A stretch of DNA of 36,777 nt from IMG/VR virus record IMGVR_UViG_3300046171_000119, positions 1-36,777 of that record. One strand, 5' to 3'. The notes under the pieces were generated by a model. It saw only the letters and a program-made list of their open reading frames with translations. It had not been told where the DNA came from and made no database searches. The stretch's first letter is position 1. Every line of letters begins with the position of its first letter. Origin of the DNA: a virus. The translations under genes were made by a program, and so were the position numbers. Below, one piece after another: positions 21,619 to 28,415 of this stretch.

Positions 21619-21923
21619 TGAAGAAGGACATCTTGACGGTTCGTTTTATTATGGAACGCGAGTATTGGGTTCAGCCCAAAACAGACGGTCTTGGGGCTTT
21701 TGACCTTGGCGACATGATGGTGATGAGCGGCCACAATGTTAATGACACGCTGAAACACGAGTCCGTCTTTGACAAGCCTGTCAGTGCGTTTCGTCCATTC
21801 AAGGGCATCCACTTACATGATGCCAATTTATACAACATCCAAAATTTTCACGACGAACCAGAGCCGTGGCTTCTGAGAGAGATGCACGAGGTTTTGAGTG
21901 ATTTGTCTGGCACAGGATATTAG
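21618..21923 (+). CDS. Hypothetical protein, 101 aa
   Basis: Coupled start (TGATG). Beginning is beta-rich (DILTVRFIMEREYWVQPKTD), end is helical (PWLLREMHEVLSDLSGTG). No motif recognised. Confidence 0.6.
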   Translation: MKKDILTVRFIMEREYWVQPKTDGLGAFDLGDMMVMSGHNVNDTLKHESVFDKPVSAFRPFKGIHLHDANLYNIQNFHDEPEPWLLREMHEVLSDLSGTGY

Positions 21924-21934
21924 GGAGAAGAGTG

Positions 21935-22141
21935 ATGGGTAAGGTAAGTGATTGGCTGATTGGCATGGAAGAAGATGCCGCGTGGATGAGCCGAGATTCG
22001 TGGGCCGCGAAGAATGGCGCACAGAATCTGCGAGTCTATGACGAGGTGCAAGAGGACATGACAGGTCAGCGTTCTCCGACGCCTGAGATGTTGCAGGAAC
22101 AGATCAACAAGCTGGAGGAGATATTTGGTGGGAAAGCCTGA
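21935..22141 (+). CDS. Conserved early protein (MGKVSDWLIGMEEDAAWM), 68 aa
   Basis: ATG 21935 follows GGGAGAAGAGTG. The opening (VSDWLIGMEEDAAWMSRDSW) is conserved in short phage early proteins that I recall, and a helical second half ends INKLEEIFGGKA. Overlaps the next gene by 14 bases. Function unknown. Confidence 0.65.
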   Translation: MGKVSDWLIGMEEDAAWMSRDSWAAKNGAQNLRVYDEVQEDMTGQRSPTPEMLQEQINKLEEIFGGKA

Positions 22142-22307
22142 CCCCAGGATCATGCATGTGGCCGACGAGGTTCGTCGGCTCATGCGCGAGTTCGGTGATC
22201 TCTGTTTTGACGAGGCACCGCAGGATGAAATCGATGCGGCTTGGCGCAGGTACAAATCCGTCAAGCGGCTACAGCAGGAGGGGGTTCAGTATGTCCCTCG
22301 ATTCTGA
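22128..22307 (+). CDS. Hypothetical helical protein, 59 aa, GTG start
   Basis: GTG start with GGAGGAG seven bases upstream; no ATG in a suitable place. Helical (MHVADEVRRLMREFGDLCFD, IDAAWRRYKSVKRLQQ). Function unknown. Confidence 0.55.
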   Translation: MGKPDPRIMHVADEVRRLMREFGDLCFDEAPQDEIDAAWRRYKSVKRLQQEGVQYVPRF

Positions 22308-22452
22308 GGACTGCCTGTACCATTACCGTGGAGTCGAATGCGACCAGTGCGGTGAGAGATGCTGGGAACATACCAGCTATTTTGGGGACATTCGTTGCGA
22401 CGAGTGTGCCTGCGAAGACGAAACCTATAGAAGGGAGATTCTAGGTGAGTGA
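22291..22452 (+). CDS. Small zinc-ribbon-like protein, 53 aa
   Basis: ATG 22291 behind AGGAGGGGG, overlapping the previous gene by 17 bases. Cys pattern: ECDQCGERC, then RCDECAC about 20 residues later, so one zinc site is likely. One of several small zinc-ribbon proteins in this operon. Confidence 0.6.
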   Translation: MSLDSEDCLYHYRGVECDQCGERCWEHTSYFGDIRCDECACEDETYRREILGE

Positions 22453-23092
22453 GAGATATAGCATTGTATTAGTGGACAGCAGCGACTGGCCTGTCCCTGA
22501 TTTTAATAGTCGCGGTCAACCTGACCTGTTGAGATGGGACGACGCAGTGGACGCATGGGAGCCGGAGAAAACGGTGATTGCTGCCTTTTGCGACAAGGAC
22601 GATGCCGAGCAAATCTTGGCATTGCTGAAGCCCAAGTATGACTCCGAGGAAAGGGCTACGGAACTAAGGATTCACAAGCACCAAGAAGAAGAAGAGTCCT
22701 ACACCCTGCAAGATTGGTGGAAGGACAACGACGAATGCTTCTGTGATCTTGATCACTACGGCCTGACTGAGAAGGACGATAGCGGGAACCCATACAACTG
22801 GGAAGACAGGGACATCTTGTACCAACAGAAGCCTAGCTACCACGACTTCATCTCTTTGCTGGCACATGAGGCGGCGGGTGATGTGTTCGACAACAACAAC
22901 TGTGTCGATTGGACGATGGCTGAAAAGCGTCGGTACAATCAGCAAAAGATGAACAATCTGTGGAAGCTGCACGACAGTTTGTACGACGCCGATCTGGAGT
23001 TTGGCGACTGTTTCGTAGGCGGCATAGACACAGGGTTTGTGTACGCCAGCGTGTCTATCAAGGTTCATGGCGCAGAAAGGAAAGACAAATGA
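22445..23092 (+). CDS. Hypothetical early protein, 215 aa, GTG start
   Basis: GTG start overlapping the previous gene by eight bases. Very acidic and Asp/Trp/Tyr-rich (DNDECFCDLDHYGLTEKDD, WEDRDILYQQKPSYHDFISL). The opening beta strand MSERYSIVLVDSSDW is followed by a helix typical of small alpha/beta proteins. High negative charge could mimic DNA, as in phage anti-host proteins; that is only a composition argument. No family recognised. Confidence 0.6.
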   Translation: MSERYSIVLVDSSDWPVPDFNSRGQPDLLRWDDAVDAWEPEKTVIAAFCDKDDAEQILALLKPKYDSEERATELRIHKHQEEEESYTLQDWWKDNDECFCDLDHYGLTEKDDSGNPYNWEDRDILYQQKPSYHDFISLLAHEAAGDVFDNNNCVDWTMAEKRRYNQQKMNNLWKLHDSLYDADLEFGDCFVGGIDTGFVYASVSIKVHGAERKDK

Positions 23093-23379
23093 TGGATCAC
23101 ATCATACCGGATGAAAAACAAACCATGATGGTGGTTATGGAAATTCAAGGGCTTTTACAAGTCATCCAAGAAAACCCCATAACCACAAAAAGCAAGCTGG
23201 CCCGTGAAAAAGCTGACTCGGTGGCTCTTTGTGCTTGTGAGGGGTTCATCAGCACCATGCTGCCTGATGGACATTTCACAAACTTCTGGATGATCACAGA
23301 GGATGGCATTGATTGGCTTGAAACTAACGCAGTCGCCAACAAGTCTTCGAAATCACCATCACTTCGAGTAGTGCAATAG
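23089..23379 (+). CDS. Hypothetical protein, 96 aa
   Basis: Overlaps the previous stop (ATGA). Helical first half (MMVVMEIQGLLQVIQENPIT) and a later TNFWMITEDGIDWLETN segment that resembles a winged-helix end. Basic linker TTKSKLAREKAD between. Possible DNA-binding protein; weak evidence. Confidence 0.55.
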   Translation: MMDHIIPDEKQTMMVVMEIQGLLQVIQENPITTKSKLAREKADSVALCACEGFISTMLPDGHFTNFWMITEDGIDWLETNAVANKSSKSPSLRVVQ

Positions 23380-23390
23380 GGAGAAAAAAA

Positions 23391-23642
23391 ATGAGTGTAC
23401 ATGACAAGCGAGTGACGCGCGAAATGCGTCGGAAGATGTTGGAAGTCCATAACGACCTGAAAAGCATTCGCTGCACAGTCGAAGAGTGCAACGATATGTG
23501 GCTGTCTGATCTGGCTAAGATGAACGATATCATCAACTACCTACAAAGGGAGTTCGAGTTCAAGCCGCCGCAGGGTACGGGTGGGTATTACATAAACTAT
23601 ATTTTTGCAGAGGATGTTCCAGAGGAGGACGATGATGATTGA
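23391..23642 (+). CDS. Hypothetical protein, 83 aa
   Basis: Ribosome site AGGGAG. Helical body (VTREMRRKMLEVHNDLKSIR, LSDLAKMNDIINYLQREFEF) with two Cys and an acidic tail ending EEDDDD. Overlaps the next start. Function unknown. Confidence 0.6.
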   Translation: MSVHDKRVTREMRRKMLEVHNDLKSIRCTVEECNDMWLSDLAKMNDIINYLQREFEFKPPQGTGGYYINYIFAEDVPEEDDDD

Positions 23643-23805
23643 GTTGAACGTAACCGGTGAGGTGGACAAGCGCATGTCGCTTGCCATCACCGAGATGGTG
23701 CATGACATCCTGATCGAGTGGGGTCACGGTGTCACGGCTTTCGATTGGGAGTTGAAGGTTACGCTCCCCAACAAGGACGACCCCAACAAGGACGACGAAG
23801 AATGA
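23635..23805 (+). CDS. Hypothetical protein, 56 aa
   Basis: The start at 23635 fits GAGGAGG best; ATG 23632 is one codon earlier. Alpha/beta-looking (MIELNVTGEVDKRMSLAITE), charged tail. Overlaps the next ATG (AATGA). Function unknown. Confidence 0.55.
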   Translation: MIELNVTGEVDKRMSLAITEMVHDILIEWGHGVTAFDWELKVTLPNKDDPNKDDEE

Positions 23806-23990
23806 AGCTGGTCTGGGTTCTGCTTTTAGTCACGGGATACGGTGTCGATGAGTTCGACACCAAGTCTCTGGGCGGCTACGATACTATGGCAGAATGTCAT
23901 GTGGCATCGACTCAAACATTTTGGGAAAACATGCCCATAAATCAGGAAGCACTCTGCATCAGAGTGGAGACAAGGATAGATGACGATTGA
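23802..23990 (+). CDS. Small exported protein with signal peptide, 62 aa
   Basis: The start MKLVWVLLLVTGYGVDEF is a short hydrophobic signal or anchor. The rest has two Cys (ECHVAS, ALCIRV) that could form a disulfide after export, and TFWENM. I recall short proteins of this type in marine phage early regions; function unknown, perhaps envelope modification or superinfection exclusion. Confidence 0.6.
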   Translation: MKLVWVLLLVTGYGVDEFDTKSLGGYDTMAECHVASTQTFWENMPINQEALCIRVETRIDDD

Positions 23991-24168
23991 TAAAGGCGAC
24001 GGAGTAATGGCAAGGCGGCTGGCACACGGCATGTGTCCAAAGTGTCAGACCGCGATACCAAAAGCACCGAGGATCAAGTGCCCTGGTTGCGGACTCGAGA
24101 TCAGAAGCAACGAGACGCAGGACGAAGATCGTCCTGTCGTCGTTAGAATGAAGGCGGTTTGGAAATGA
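23980..24168 (+). CDS. Zinc-ribbon protein, 62 aa
   Basis: ATG 23980 overlaps the previous gene by 11 bases; ATG 24007 (MARRLAHG) is an alternative. The core MCPKCQTAIPKAPRIKCPGCG is a clear two-CxxC zinc ribbon. Basic N-terminus and C-terminus fit nucleic-acid binding. One of at least four short zinc-site proteins of the operon. Confidence 0.65.
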   Translation: MTIDKGDGVMARRLAHGMCPKCQTAIPKAPRIKCPGCGLEIRSNETQDEDRPVVVRMKAVWK

Positions 24169-24398
24169 GTAGAGCGTTTTATATTCATCCATCGGCATGC
24201 ATGTATGCAGGGGTTCTGGATCCGGATTTTGATTTGATGTTTGGTGGCAGCTTTCCTGCCGATCTGACATTTCAGGAGGAACCCTATCGAGGAAACATTG
24301 GTGGCAGCATCAATGGTCCTGTTGTCCGCAACACACAGGTCTATGACCTTCCGGCGATTGGTAGGGTCAGTCCGTGGCCTGAGATTCGCAGGCAATAG
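24165..24398 (+). CDS. Hypothetical protein, 77 aa
   Basis: Overlaps the previous stop (ATGA). Gly/Pro-rich, beta-type composition (FYIHPSACMYAGVLDPDFD, GNIGGSINGPVVRN). Last gene before a promoter-like element, so it may end a transcription unit although no terminator is visible. Function unknown. Confidence 0.55.
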   Translation: MSRAFYIHPSACMYAGVLDPDFDLMFGGSFPADLTFQEEPYRGNIGGSINGPVVRNTQVYDLPAIGRVSPWPEIRRQ

Positions 24399-24407
24399 CG
24401 GATAGCA

Positions 24408-24426
24408 TTGCATGGCATGGGATAAT
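24408..24426 (+). promoter_or_regulatory. Promoter-like element TTG-N6-ATGGGATAAT
   Basis: TTG at 24408-24410 and ATGGGATAAT at 24417-24426, identical in the core to the element at 19850. It lies in the only real gap (61 bases) of this part of the operon, 34 bases before the next start. Confidence 0.55.
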
Positions 24427-24459
24427 AAAGTATCATATGTCATTTCAGGGAGATTGGAC

Positions 24460-24648
24460 ATGAGCGAAGAAACAAAACTGATGCCAGAGGCACAGGCAAG
24501 AACTGTTATGGAGTGGAGCACCGCTGTTCAGGTAATCGACTGGTGCGTTAATGAAGTGCTGTGCACTTTGCACGAATGGCCGGAAGATTTCGAAGACGGT
24601 CAGGCAGATAAGGTCATGGAAGCATGGGAACGGATTCTGAGAGGGTGA
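24460..24648 (+). CDS. Hypothetical protein, 62 aa
   Basis: First gene after the promoter-like element; AGGGAG is seven bases before ATG. Helical (ARTVMEWSTAVQVIDWCVNE, QADKVMEAWERIL). Function unknown. Confidence 0.6.
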   Translation: MSEETKLMPEAQARTVMEWSTAVQVIDWCVNEVLCTLHEWPEDFEDGQADKVMEAWERILRG

Positions 24649-24649
24649 T

Positions 24650-25087
24650 ATGTTTGTTGCGATAATAGCTGTCTGCTTTGCGGCGGATGTGAATGGTCTG
24701 CCGGTAAACAAATGCTACATGCGTCAGAGCGATGAGCGTTTTAATAGTCTGGCTATCTGCGAAGCGTGGTCTTACCGCAACGAGGAGAGTATGTTCCGAG
24801 CCATGACGTTAGAGTCTACAGAACCAGTGGTTATCAACATTGTTTGCCGTACCGCTGATGAGGAAACAGACATGAAACCCCGCGATCCAAGCTGGCGCGA
24901 CATCCGTCGCCACCACATAGTGCCGGACAAGCGTCAGGATATGCTTGCCAAGATTCACGAGGAAGAGATGCAGGATCGATGCCCGCGCTGTGGAGGTGCT
25001 GGTCGGGTTGAGGTTCATGGACACTATCAATGTGCTGCATGTGGCAGCGTGATCGATGACTGCTGCCAAGGAGAATGCGCGATATGA
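24650..25087 (+). CDS. Exported-type segment fused in frame to a zinc-ribbon protein, 145 aa
   Basis: Residues 1-74 begin MFVAIIAVCFAADVNGLP (signal-like) with several Cys. Residues 75-145 (from ATG 24872, MKPRDPSWRDIRRHHIVPDK) hold a zinc ribbon DRCPRCGGAG ... YQCAACG ... DDCCQGEC, a family I recall as a stand-alone protein. A good ribosome site (GAGGA) precedes ATG 24872, and TGA lies there in the next frame, so the natural state is probably two genes overlapping as ATGA, joined here by a one-base indel. A true fusion is possible but an exported zinc ribbon would be odd. Confidence 0.55.
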   Translation: MFVAIIAVCFAADVNGLPVNKCYMRQSDERFNSLAICEAWSYRNEESMFRAMTLESTEPVVINIVCRTADEETDMKPRDPSWRDIRRHHIVPDKRQDMLAKIHEEEMQDRCPRCGGAGRVEVHGHYQCAACGSVIDDCCQGECAI

Positions 25088-25314
25088 CCGACAATGTACT
25101 TAGCTTTCCGGTCCACAAAGTAGAAAAAGCCAGAGACCCTGTGCCGCAGGTGTGTGAGGCCGCAGCAAAAAACTTCAAGGAATTAATTATACTTGGTCAG
25201 AACGAGGCTGGCGAAGTGCAGATGATAACCACGGTCCACGATCCAGCAGAGATATTTTGGTATTTCGAAGCTGCCCGATTCGGGATCATGCTAGGAGCAA
25301 CAGACGATGAGTGA
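25084..25314 (+). CDS. Hypothetical protein, 76 aa
   Basis: ATG overlaps the previous stop (ATGA). Starts MTDNVLSFPVHKVEKARDP, then a helix and a strand (FKELIILGQNEAGEVQMITT) and a second helix (DPAEIFWYFEAARFGIML). This order recalls short conserved phage proteins of unknown function. Overlaps the next gene by eight bases. Confidence 0.65.
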   Translation: MTDNVLSFPVHKVEKARDPVPQVCEAAAKNFKELIILGQNEAGEVQMITTVHDPAEIFWYFEAARFGIMLGATDDE

Positions 25315-25501
25315 AGTTGTAGAAATGATTCGCGTTCAGTTTGATTACATGGACGGCAAGCTGTCGCTGCGAGAGGCGCTGGATGCTTTCGAGGAGTGTG
25401 GTTCAGACTGTACCCGTGGGCAACTGGAGAAGATGCTGCGAGAGTCACCGCGCTACAATGTAACAAACATAAAAGAACCGAGGACCGAGGATGAAGTTTA
25501 A
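25307..25501 (+). CDS. Hypothetical protein, 64 aa
   Basis: Overlaps both neighbours. Helical (VVEMIRVQFDYMDGKLSLRE, CTRGQLEKMLRESPRY) with two Cys. Directly upstream of the helicase, so co-expressed with it; could be a small partner. Function unknown. Confidence 0.6.
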   Translation: MSEVVEMIRVQFDYMDGKLSLREALDAFEECGSDCTRGQLEKMLRESPRYNVTNIKEPRTEDEV

Positions 25502-26948
25502 CTATAGGACGGAGCCGTATGCTCACCAGCATGAAGCGCTGGTTCGAAGCTACGACAAACGCAACTACGCTTACTTTATGGAGATGGGATGTGGCAAGTC
25601 GAAGGTACTTATTGACAACATGGTGTGGCTCTACGAGCAGGGCTGTATTGACACGGCGGTTATTGTTGCGCCGAAGGGTGTTTATCGCAACTGGGAAACG
25701 GCGGAGATTCCCACCCATTTCCCCGAAGCCGTTCCGCACGAGGTTTATGTATGGAATCCGAGTCCCAACAAGTCACAGGCAGAACGTCTTGCAGCCGGTG
25801 TTAAAGAGCGTGGTGTCTTCCGCATCCTTCTGGCAAACGTGGAAGGGTTTGCGACTAAGAAGCTGCCAGCTTTTGTGGATAAGTTCACACAAGGCAGCAC
25901 GTTCTTACTTGCTGTTGATGAGTCCACTACAATCAAGAACCCCAAAGCCAAACGCACTAAGACGCTGGTCATCTTCGGTGCAAAGGCTGCATATAAAAGA
26001 ATCCTGACGGGATCACCGGTAACCAAGTCACCGTTGGATTTGTATGCACAATGTGGATTCATGGACAAGCGGCTGCTCGGGTTCGACTCGTTCTATTCTT
26101 TTCAAGGTAGGTATGCGATCACGCGAACGCAGCGGATGGGATCGCACAGTTTCAATCAGGTGGTGGGCTATCGGAATCTGGAAGAGTTATCGAACAAGCT
26201 GCTGACGTTTTCGTATCGCGTAACGAAAGACGAGGCGCTGGATCTTCCGGATAAAGTCTACACCACGCGCAATGTCTCACTGACCAAGCAGCAGATCGAG
26301 CACTACCACTCGCTCAAGAAGGCTGCGATTGCGATACTTGAAAGTGGTGAGTTGGTTTCGGCGCCCGCTGCTATGACGCAGTTGATCAGGCTGCAACAGC
26401 TACTGTGTGGGCATCTGGTAACAGACGACGGCGAACTGGTCGAGATTCCCAGCAACAGGATTACGGCGCTGCTGGACTGTATTGAAGAGATGACTGGTAA
26501 GGTTATTATCTGGTCCAGGTTCCGCTACGACATCCGCAAGATTGAAGCAGAGCTAAAGAAAAAGTATGGACCAGAAAGCACAGTCACATACTTCGGCGAC
26601 ACGACCAGTGACCAGCGCGAGGAGGCAAAGAAACAATTCCAGACAGGTGATGTTCGGTTCTTTGTTGGCAACCCGCAGACCGCTGGCATGGGTCTGACAC
26701 TGCATGCTGCAACGAACGTGGTTTACTATGCAAACGACTTTAATCTCGAGAGTAGGGTGCAGTCAGAGGATCGAGCGCATCGGATTGGTCAGCATCATCC
26801 TGTTCTATACGTTGACCTGATGGCTCCGCAGACTGTGGATGTTCACATTGTGAAGACGCTTCAGAAGAAGATTGAACTGTCGGCTGCTGCTCTGGGTGAA
26901 GAAGTCCGGAGATGGTTGGAACTCTCCCCCCGTGCCAATGACGATTAG
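25491..26948 (+). CDS. SNF2-type SF2 DNA helicase/translocase, 485 aa
   Basis: Walker A MGCGKSK (32-38), motif II DEST (143-146, in place of DEAH), motif III TGSPVT (~175), and the C-terminal RecA domain with GNPQTAGMGLTLHAATNV and the SNF2 motif VI QSEDRAHRIGQ. Short linkers and no accessory domains: a minimal phage version (about 450-500 aa is usual). Expected to use ATP to move on dsDNA; phage relatives act in replication, recombination or replication-fork restart. Intact. Its stop TAG overlaps a minus-strand TAA (26945-26947) of the facing gene in one frame. Confidence 0.88.
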   Translation: MKFNYRTEPYAHQHEALVRSYDKRNYAYFMEMGCGKSKVLIDNMVWLYEQGCIDTAVIVAPKGVYRNWETAEIPTHFPEAVPHEVYVWNPSPNKSQAERLAAGVKERGVFRILLANVEGFATKKLPAFVDKFTQGSTFLLAVDESTTIKNPKAKRTKTLVIFGAKAAYKRILTGSPVTKSPLDLYAQCGFMDKRLLGFDSFYSFQGRYAITRTQRMGSHSFNQVVGYRNLEELSNKLLTFSYRVTKDEALDLPDKVYTTRNVSLTKQQIEHYHSLKKAAIAILESGELVSAPAAMTQLIRLQQLLCGHLVTDDGELVEIPSNRITALLDCIEEMTGKVIIWSRFRYDIRKIEAELKKKYGPESTVTYFGDTTSDQREEAKKQFQTGDVRFFVGNPQTAGMGLTLHAATNVVYYANDFNLESRVQSEDRAHRIGQHHPVLYVDLMAPQTVDVHIVKTLQKKIELSAAALGEEVRRWLELSPRANDD

Positions 26949-27288
26949 AAGCCTTCTCGATGATGGCCTGATGTTGAACTGTTAAAGAAGAGTAAAGCTG
27001 ATGAGGGTACAAAGCACATCTCCCCGTCTCGGGTTCCACATACAGAAGACGTACGCCCATCTTTCTCTGCTTGGGTTTAAGCTTTCGAGATATGTACGAT
27101 CCGTTTTCTCTTTGCGCTGCTTTCTTGACATCGAACAGGTGCAGCTTGCCGTCGGGCGCAAGAGCAATCAGGTCTATTGGACCCTGAGACATGACCGGTT
27201 GGTAGACATAGCACCCTTGTTGTACCAACCACGCGGCGGCAATAAGCTCACATTGAGCGCCGTCACGGATTCTATGATCTATTCCCAT
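26740..27288 (-). CDS. PD-(D/E)XK endonuclease, resolvase-like, on the opposite strand
   Basis: N-terminal 100 residues carry the nuclease core: CELIAAAWLVQQG (E14), GPIDLIAL (D39), HLFDVKKA (D53, K55), which is the layout of Holliday-junction-resolvase-like and group I homing-associated nucleases. Such phage proteins are usually ~105 aa; this frame runs 182 aa and its last 70 codons lie antisense to the helicase. Another frame stops at 26945, exactly at the helicase stop, so I suspect an indel near 26,960-27,000 and a natural end at 26945. The only minus-strand gene in the early operon. Confidence 0.65.
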   Translation of the reverse strand: MGIDHRIRDGAQCELIAAAWLVQQGCYVYQPVMSQGPIDLIALAPDGKLHLFDVKKAAQRENGSYISRKLKPKQRKMGVRLLYVEPETGRCALYPHQLYSSLTVQHQAIIEKASNRHWHGGRVPTISGLLHPEQQPTVQSSSEASSQCEHPQSAEPSGQRIEQDDADQSDALDPLTAPYSRD

Positions 27289-27295
27289 TGAATGC

Positions 27296-27323
27296 TTGAC
27301 TCCCTCGCATTGTATGGGGTAAG
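27296..27323 (+). promoter_or_regulatory. Promoter candidate TTGACT ... TATGGGGTAAG
   Basis: TTGACT at 27296-27301 and GGTAAG 16 bases later, the latter aligned with the ATGGGATAAT family. It lies after the opposite-strand nuclease, where the early operon needs a restart, and 37 bases before the RHH gene. Confidence 0.5.
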
Positions 27324-27360
27324 TTTCCCTTAATCTTCGTATAAAATCAAGGAGAAGAAC

Positions 27361-27504
27361 GTGGACAAGACGAAGTACAAATCTGTTGCAGTGTCGATAG
27401 AGATTTACAAAAAGTTACAGAAGCTGGCAGAGGACAGCGACAGAAGTGTGAGTCGTCAGATTGCACACATGGTCAAATTACAGGAGCAGCAGAAAGCTGC
27501 TTGA
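27361..27504 (+). CDS. Ribbon-helix-helix (Arc/CopG-type) regulator, 47 aa
   Basis: GTG start with AAGGAG six bases upstream. The sequence is a minimal RHH fold: strand KYKSVAVSIEIYKKLQKLA (strand plus helix 1), then DRSVSRQIAHMVKLQEQ (helix 2). RHH proteins bind DNA as dimers through the paired strands and commonly repress their own promoters. It follows a promoter candidate and precedes a structured RNA region and a replication-type gene cluster, so it may time the late part of the early operon. Confidence 0.7.
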   Translation: MDKTKYKSVAVSIEIYKKLQKLAEDSDRSVSRQIAHMVKLQEQQKAA

Positions 27505-27508
27505 CCAT

Positions 27509-27596
27509 AAAAGTTTGCCGGTGTATCACACTGGCCGCAGCCCGCGCTTACCTCCGTGGGCAGGGCTGCACCACCACCCGAAGGGGTTAAACTTTT
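27509..27596 (+). ncRNA. Multi-branched structured RNA element in the leader of the 189-aa gene
   Basis: A closing stem AAAAGTTT (27509-27516) / AAACTTTT (27589-27596) encloses three hairpins: CCGGTGT-ATC-ACACTGG (27518-27534, one G-U), GCAGCCC / GGGCTGC (27537-27543 with 27563-27569) and ACCC-GAAG-GGGT (27576-27587). An alternative stem GCCCGCG / CGTGGGC (27540-27546 with 27555-27561) excludes the second hairpin. It ends 19 bases before the next ATG. The class is not one I recognise. Confidence 0.5.
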
Positions 27597-27614
27597 TACC
27601 AGAAGGAGAGAGTG

Positions 27615-28184
27615 ATGAGCGATGTGTTCTCGCTATTTGAAGAAGAGGCAGTCAACGCCGACAAGTTTGACAACGTGCAGAAGGAAGGCGCAAGCGACCT
27701 TTCCAACCTGATCCGTCGATCCCTCGAGATCGATAAGCAGATCGCAGATGCAGAACAGTTTCTGAAAGATCTGAAATTTAAAAAGCGCAAGATCAACGAA
27801 GAAGATATTCCAATGCTCATGGAAGAGATGGGCATGGACAGCGTCACCGTGGACGGTAACAAGGTTACTCTGCGGCAGTTCGTTCACGCGCGGATTACAG
27901 AGGACAAGCGCAATGAAGCGTTCGGTTATCTGCGATCCATTGGCGAGGCCGACATCATAAAAAATGATGTAACGATCTCGTTCTCAGCAGGACAAGACAA
28001 CATGGCTGGCTCGGTGGTAGATGACCTCCGGCAACAGTACGGTCTTGATCCGTCACAAAAGACTCACGTACATCCGTCCACCCTGAAGGCGTGGGTCAAG
28101 AACAGAATCGAAGCCGGCAAGGAGTTGGACTTCGACACATTTGGGGTTTTCGTTGGCACAGAAGCCAAGATTTCAAGGAGCTAA
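27615..28184 (+). CDS. Conserved phage replication-region protein, 189 aa
   Basis: ATG 27615 behind GGAG (GTG 27612 possible). N-terminal acidic helix, then a coiled-coil-like segment (LEIDKQIADAEQFLKDLKFK), DSVTVDGNKVTLRQFVHARI, and a C-terminal part (HPSTLKAWVKNRIEAGKELD, FGVFVGTEAKI). I recall this layout from a widespread phage protein near SSB and primase genes, in some genomes labelled gp5.5-like; I would not claim that function. Likely interacts with replication proteins or host nucleoid proteins. Confidence 0.65.
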   Translation: MSDVFSLFEEEAVNADKFDNVQKEGASDLSNLIRRSLEIDKQIADAEQFLKDLKFKKRKINEEDIPMLMEEMGMDSVTVDGNKVTLRQFVHARITEDKRNEAFGYLRSIGEADIIKNDVTISFSAGQDNMAGSVVDDLRQQYGLDPSQKTHVHPSTLKAWVKNRIEAGKELDFDTFGVFVGTEAKISRS

Positions 28185-28186
28185 AA

Positions 28187-28414
28187 ATGAGTGTTGCTAG
28201 TTTTACGGCAGAAGAAGAACTGGAAGTGTTTGGAGGTGAGTGCCTCTATGACGTTGCAGTGCGGCTCAAGGTGGTAGTGGATTTTTCCGAGACTGGATTG
28301 GATTGGAAAGATGCACTGCGAGAAGAGGTGCGGAAACAAATGATTGAGTATGTGAGTGAAGACCATTTTGCGTTCGATCACGCTGGACCGTTTTCACCAA
28401 AGGAGGAAAACTAA
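28187..28414 (+). CDS. Hypothetical protein, 75 aa
   Basis: Ribosome site AAGGAG. Alpha/beta-looking (LYDVAVRLKVVVDFSETGLD, LREEVRKQMIEYVSEDHFAF). Lies between the 189-aa protein and SSB, with a good ribosome site for SSB right after it. Function unknown. Confidence 0.6.
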   Translation: MSVASFTAEEELEVFGGECLYDVAVRLKVVVDFSETGLDWKDALREEVRKQMIEYVSEDHFAFDHAGPFSPKEEN

Positions 28415-28415
28415 C

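Noticed and set aside
27505-27600. tRNA-like cloverleaf
   Set aside because: Three hairpins in a closed stem, but no T-loop GTTCRA, no anticodon arm of the right size and no CCA-compatible acceptor.
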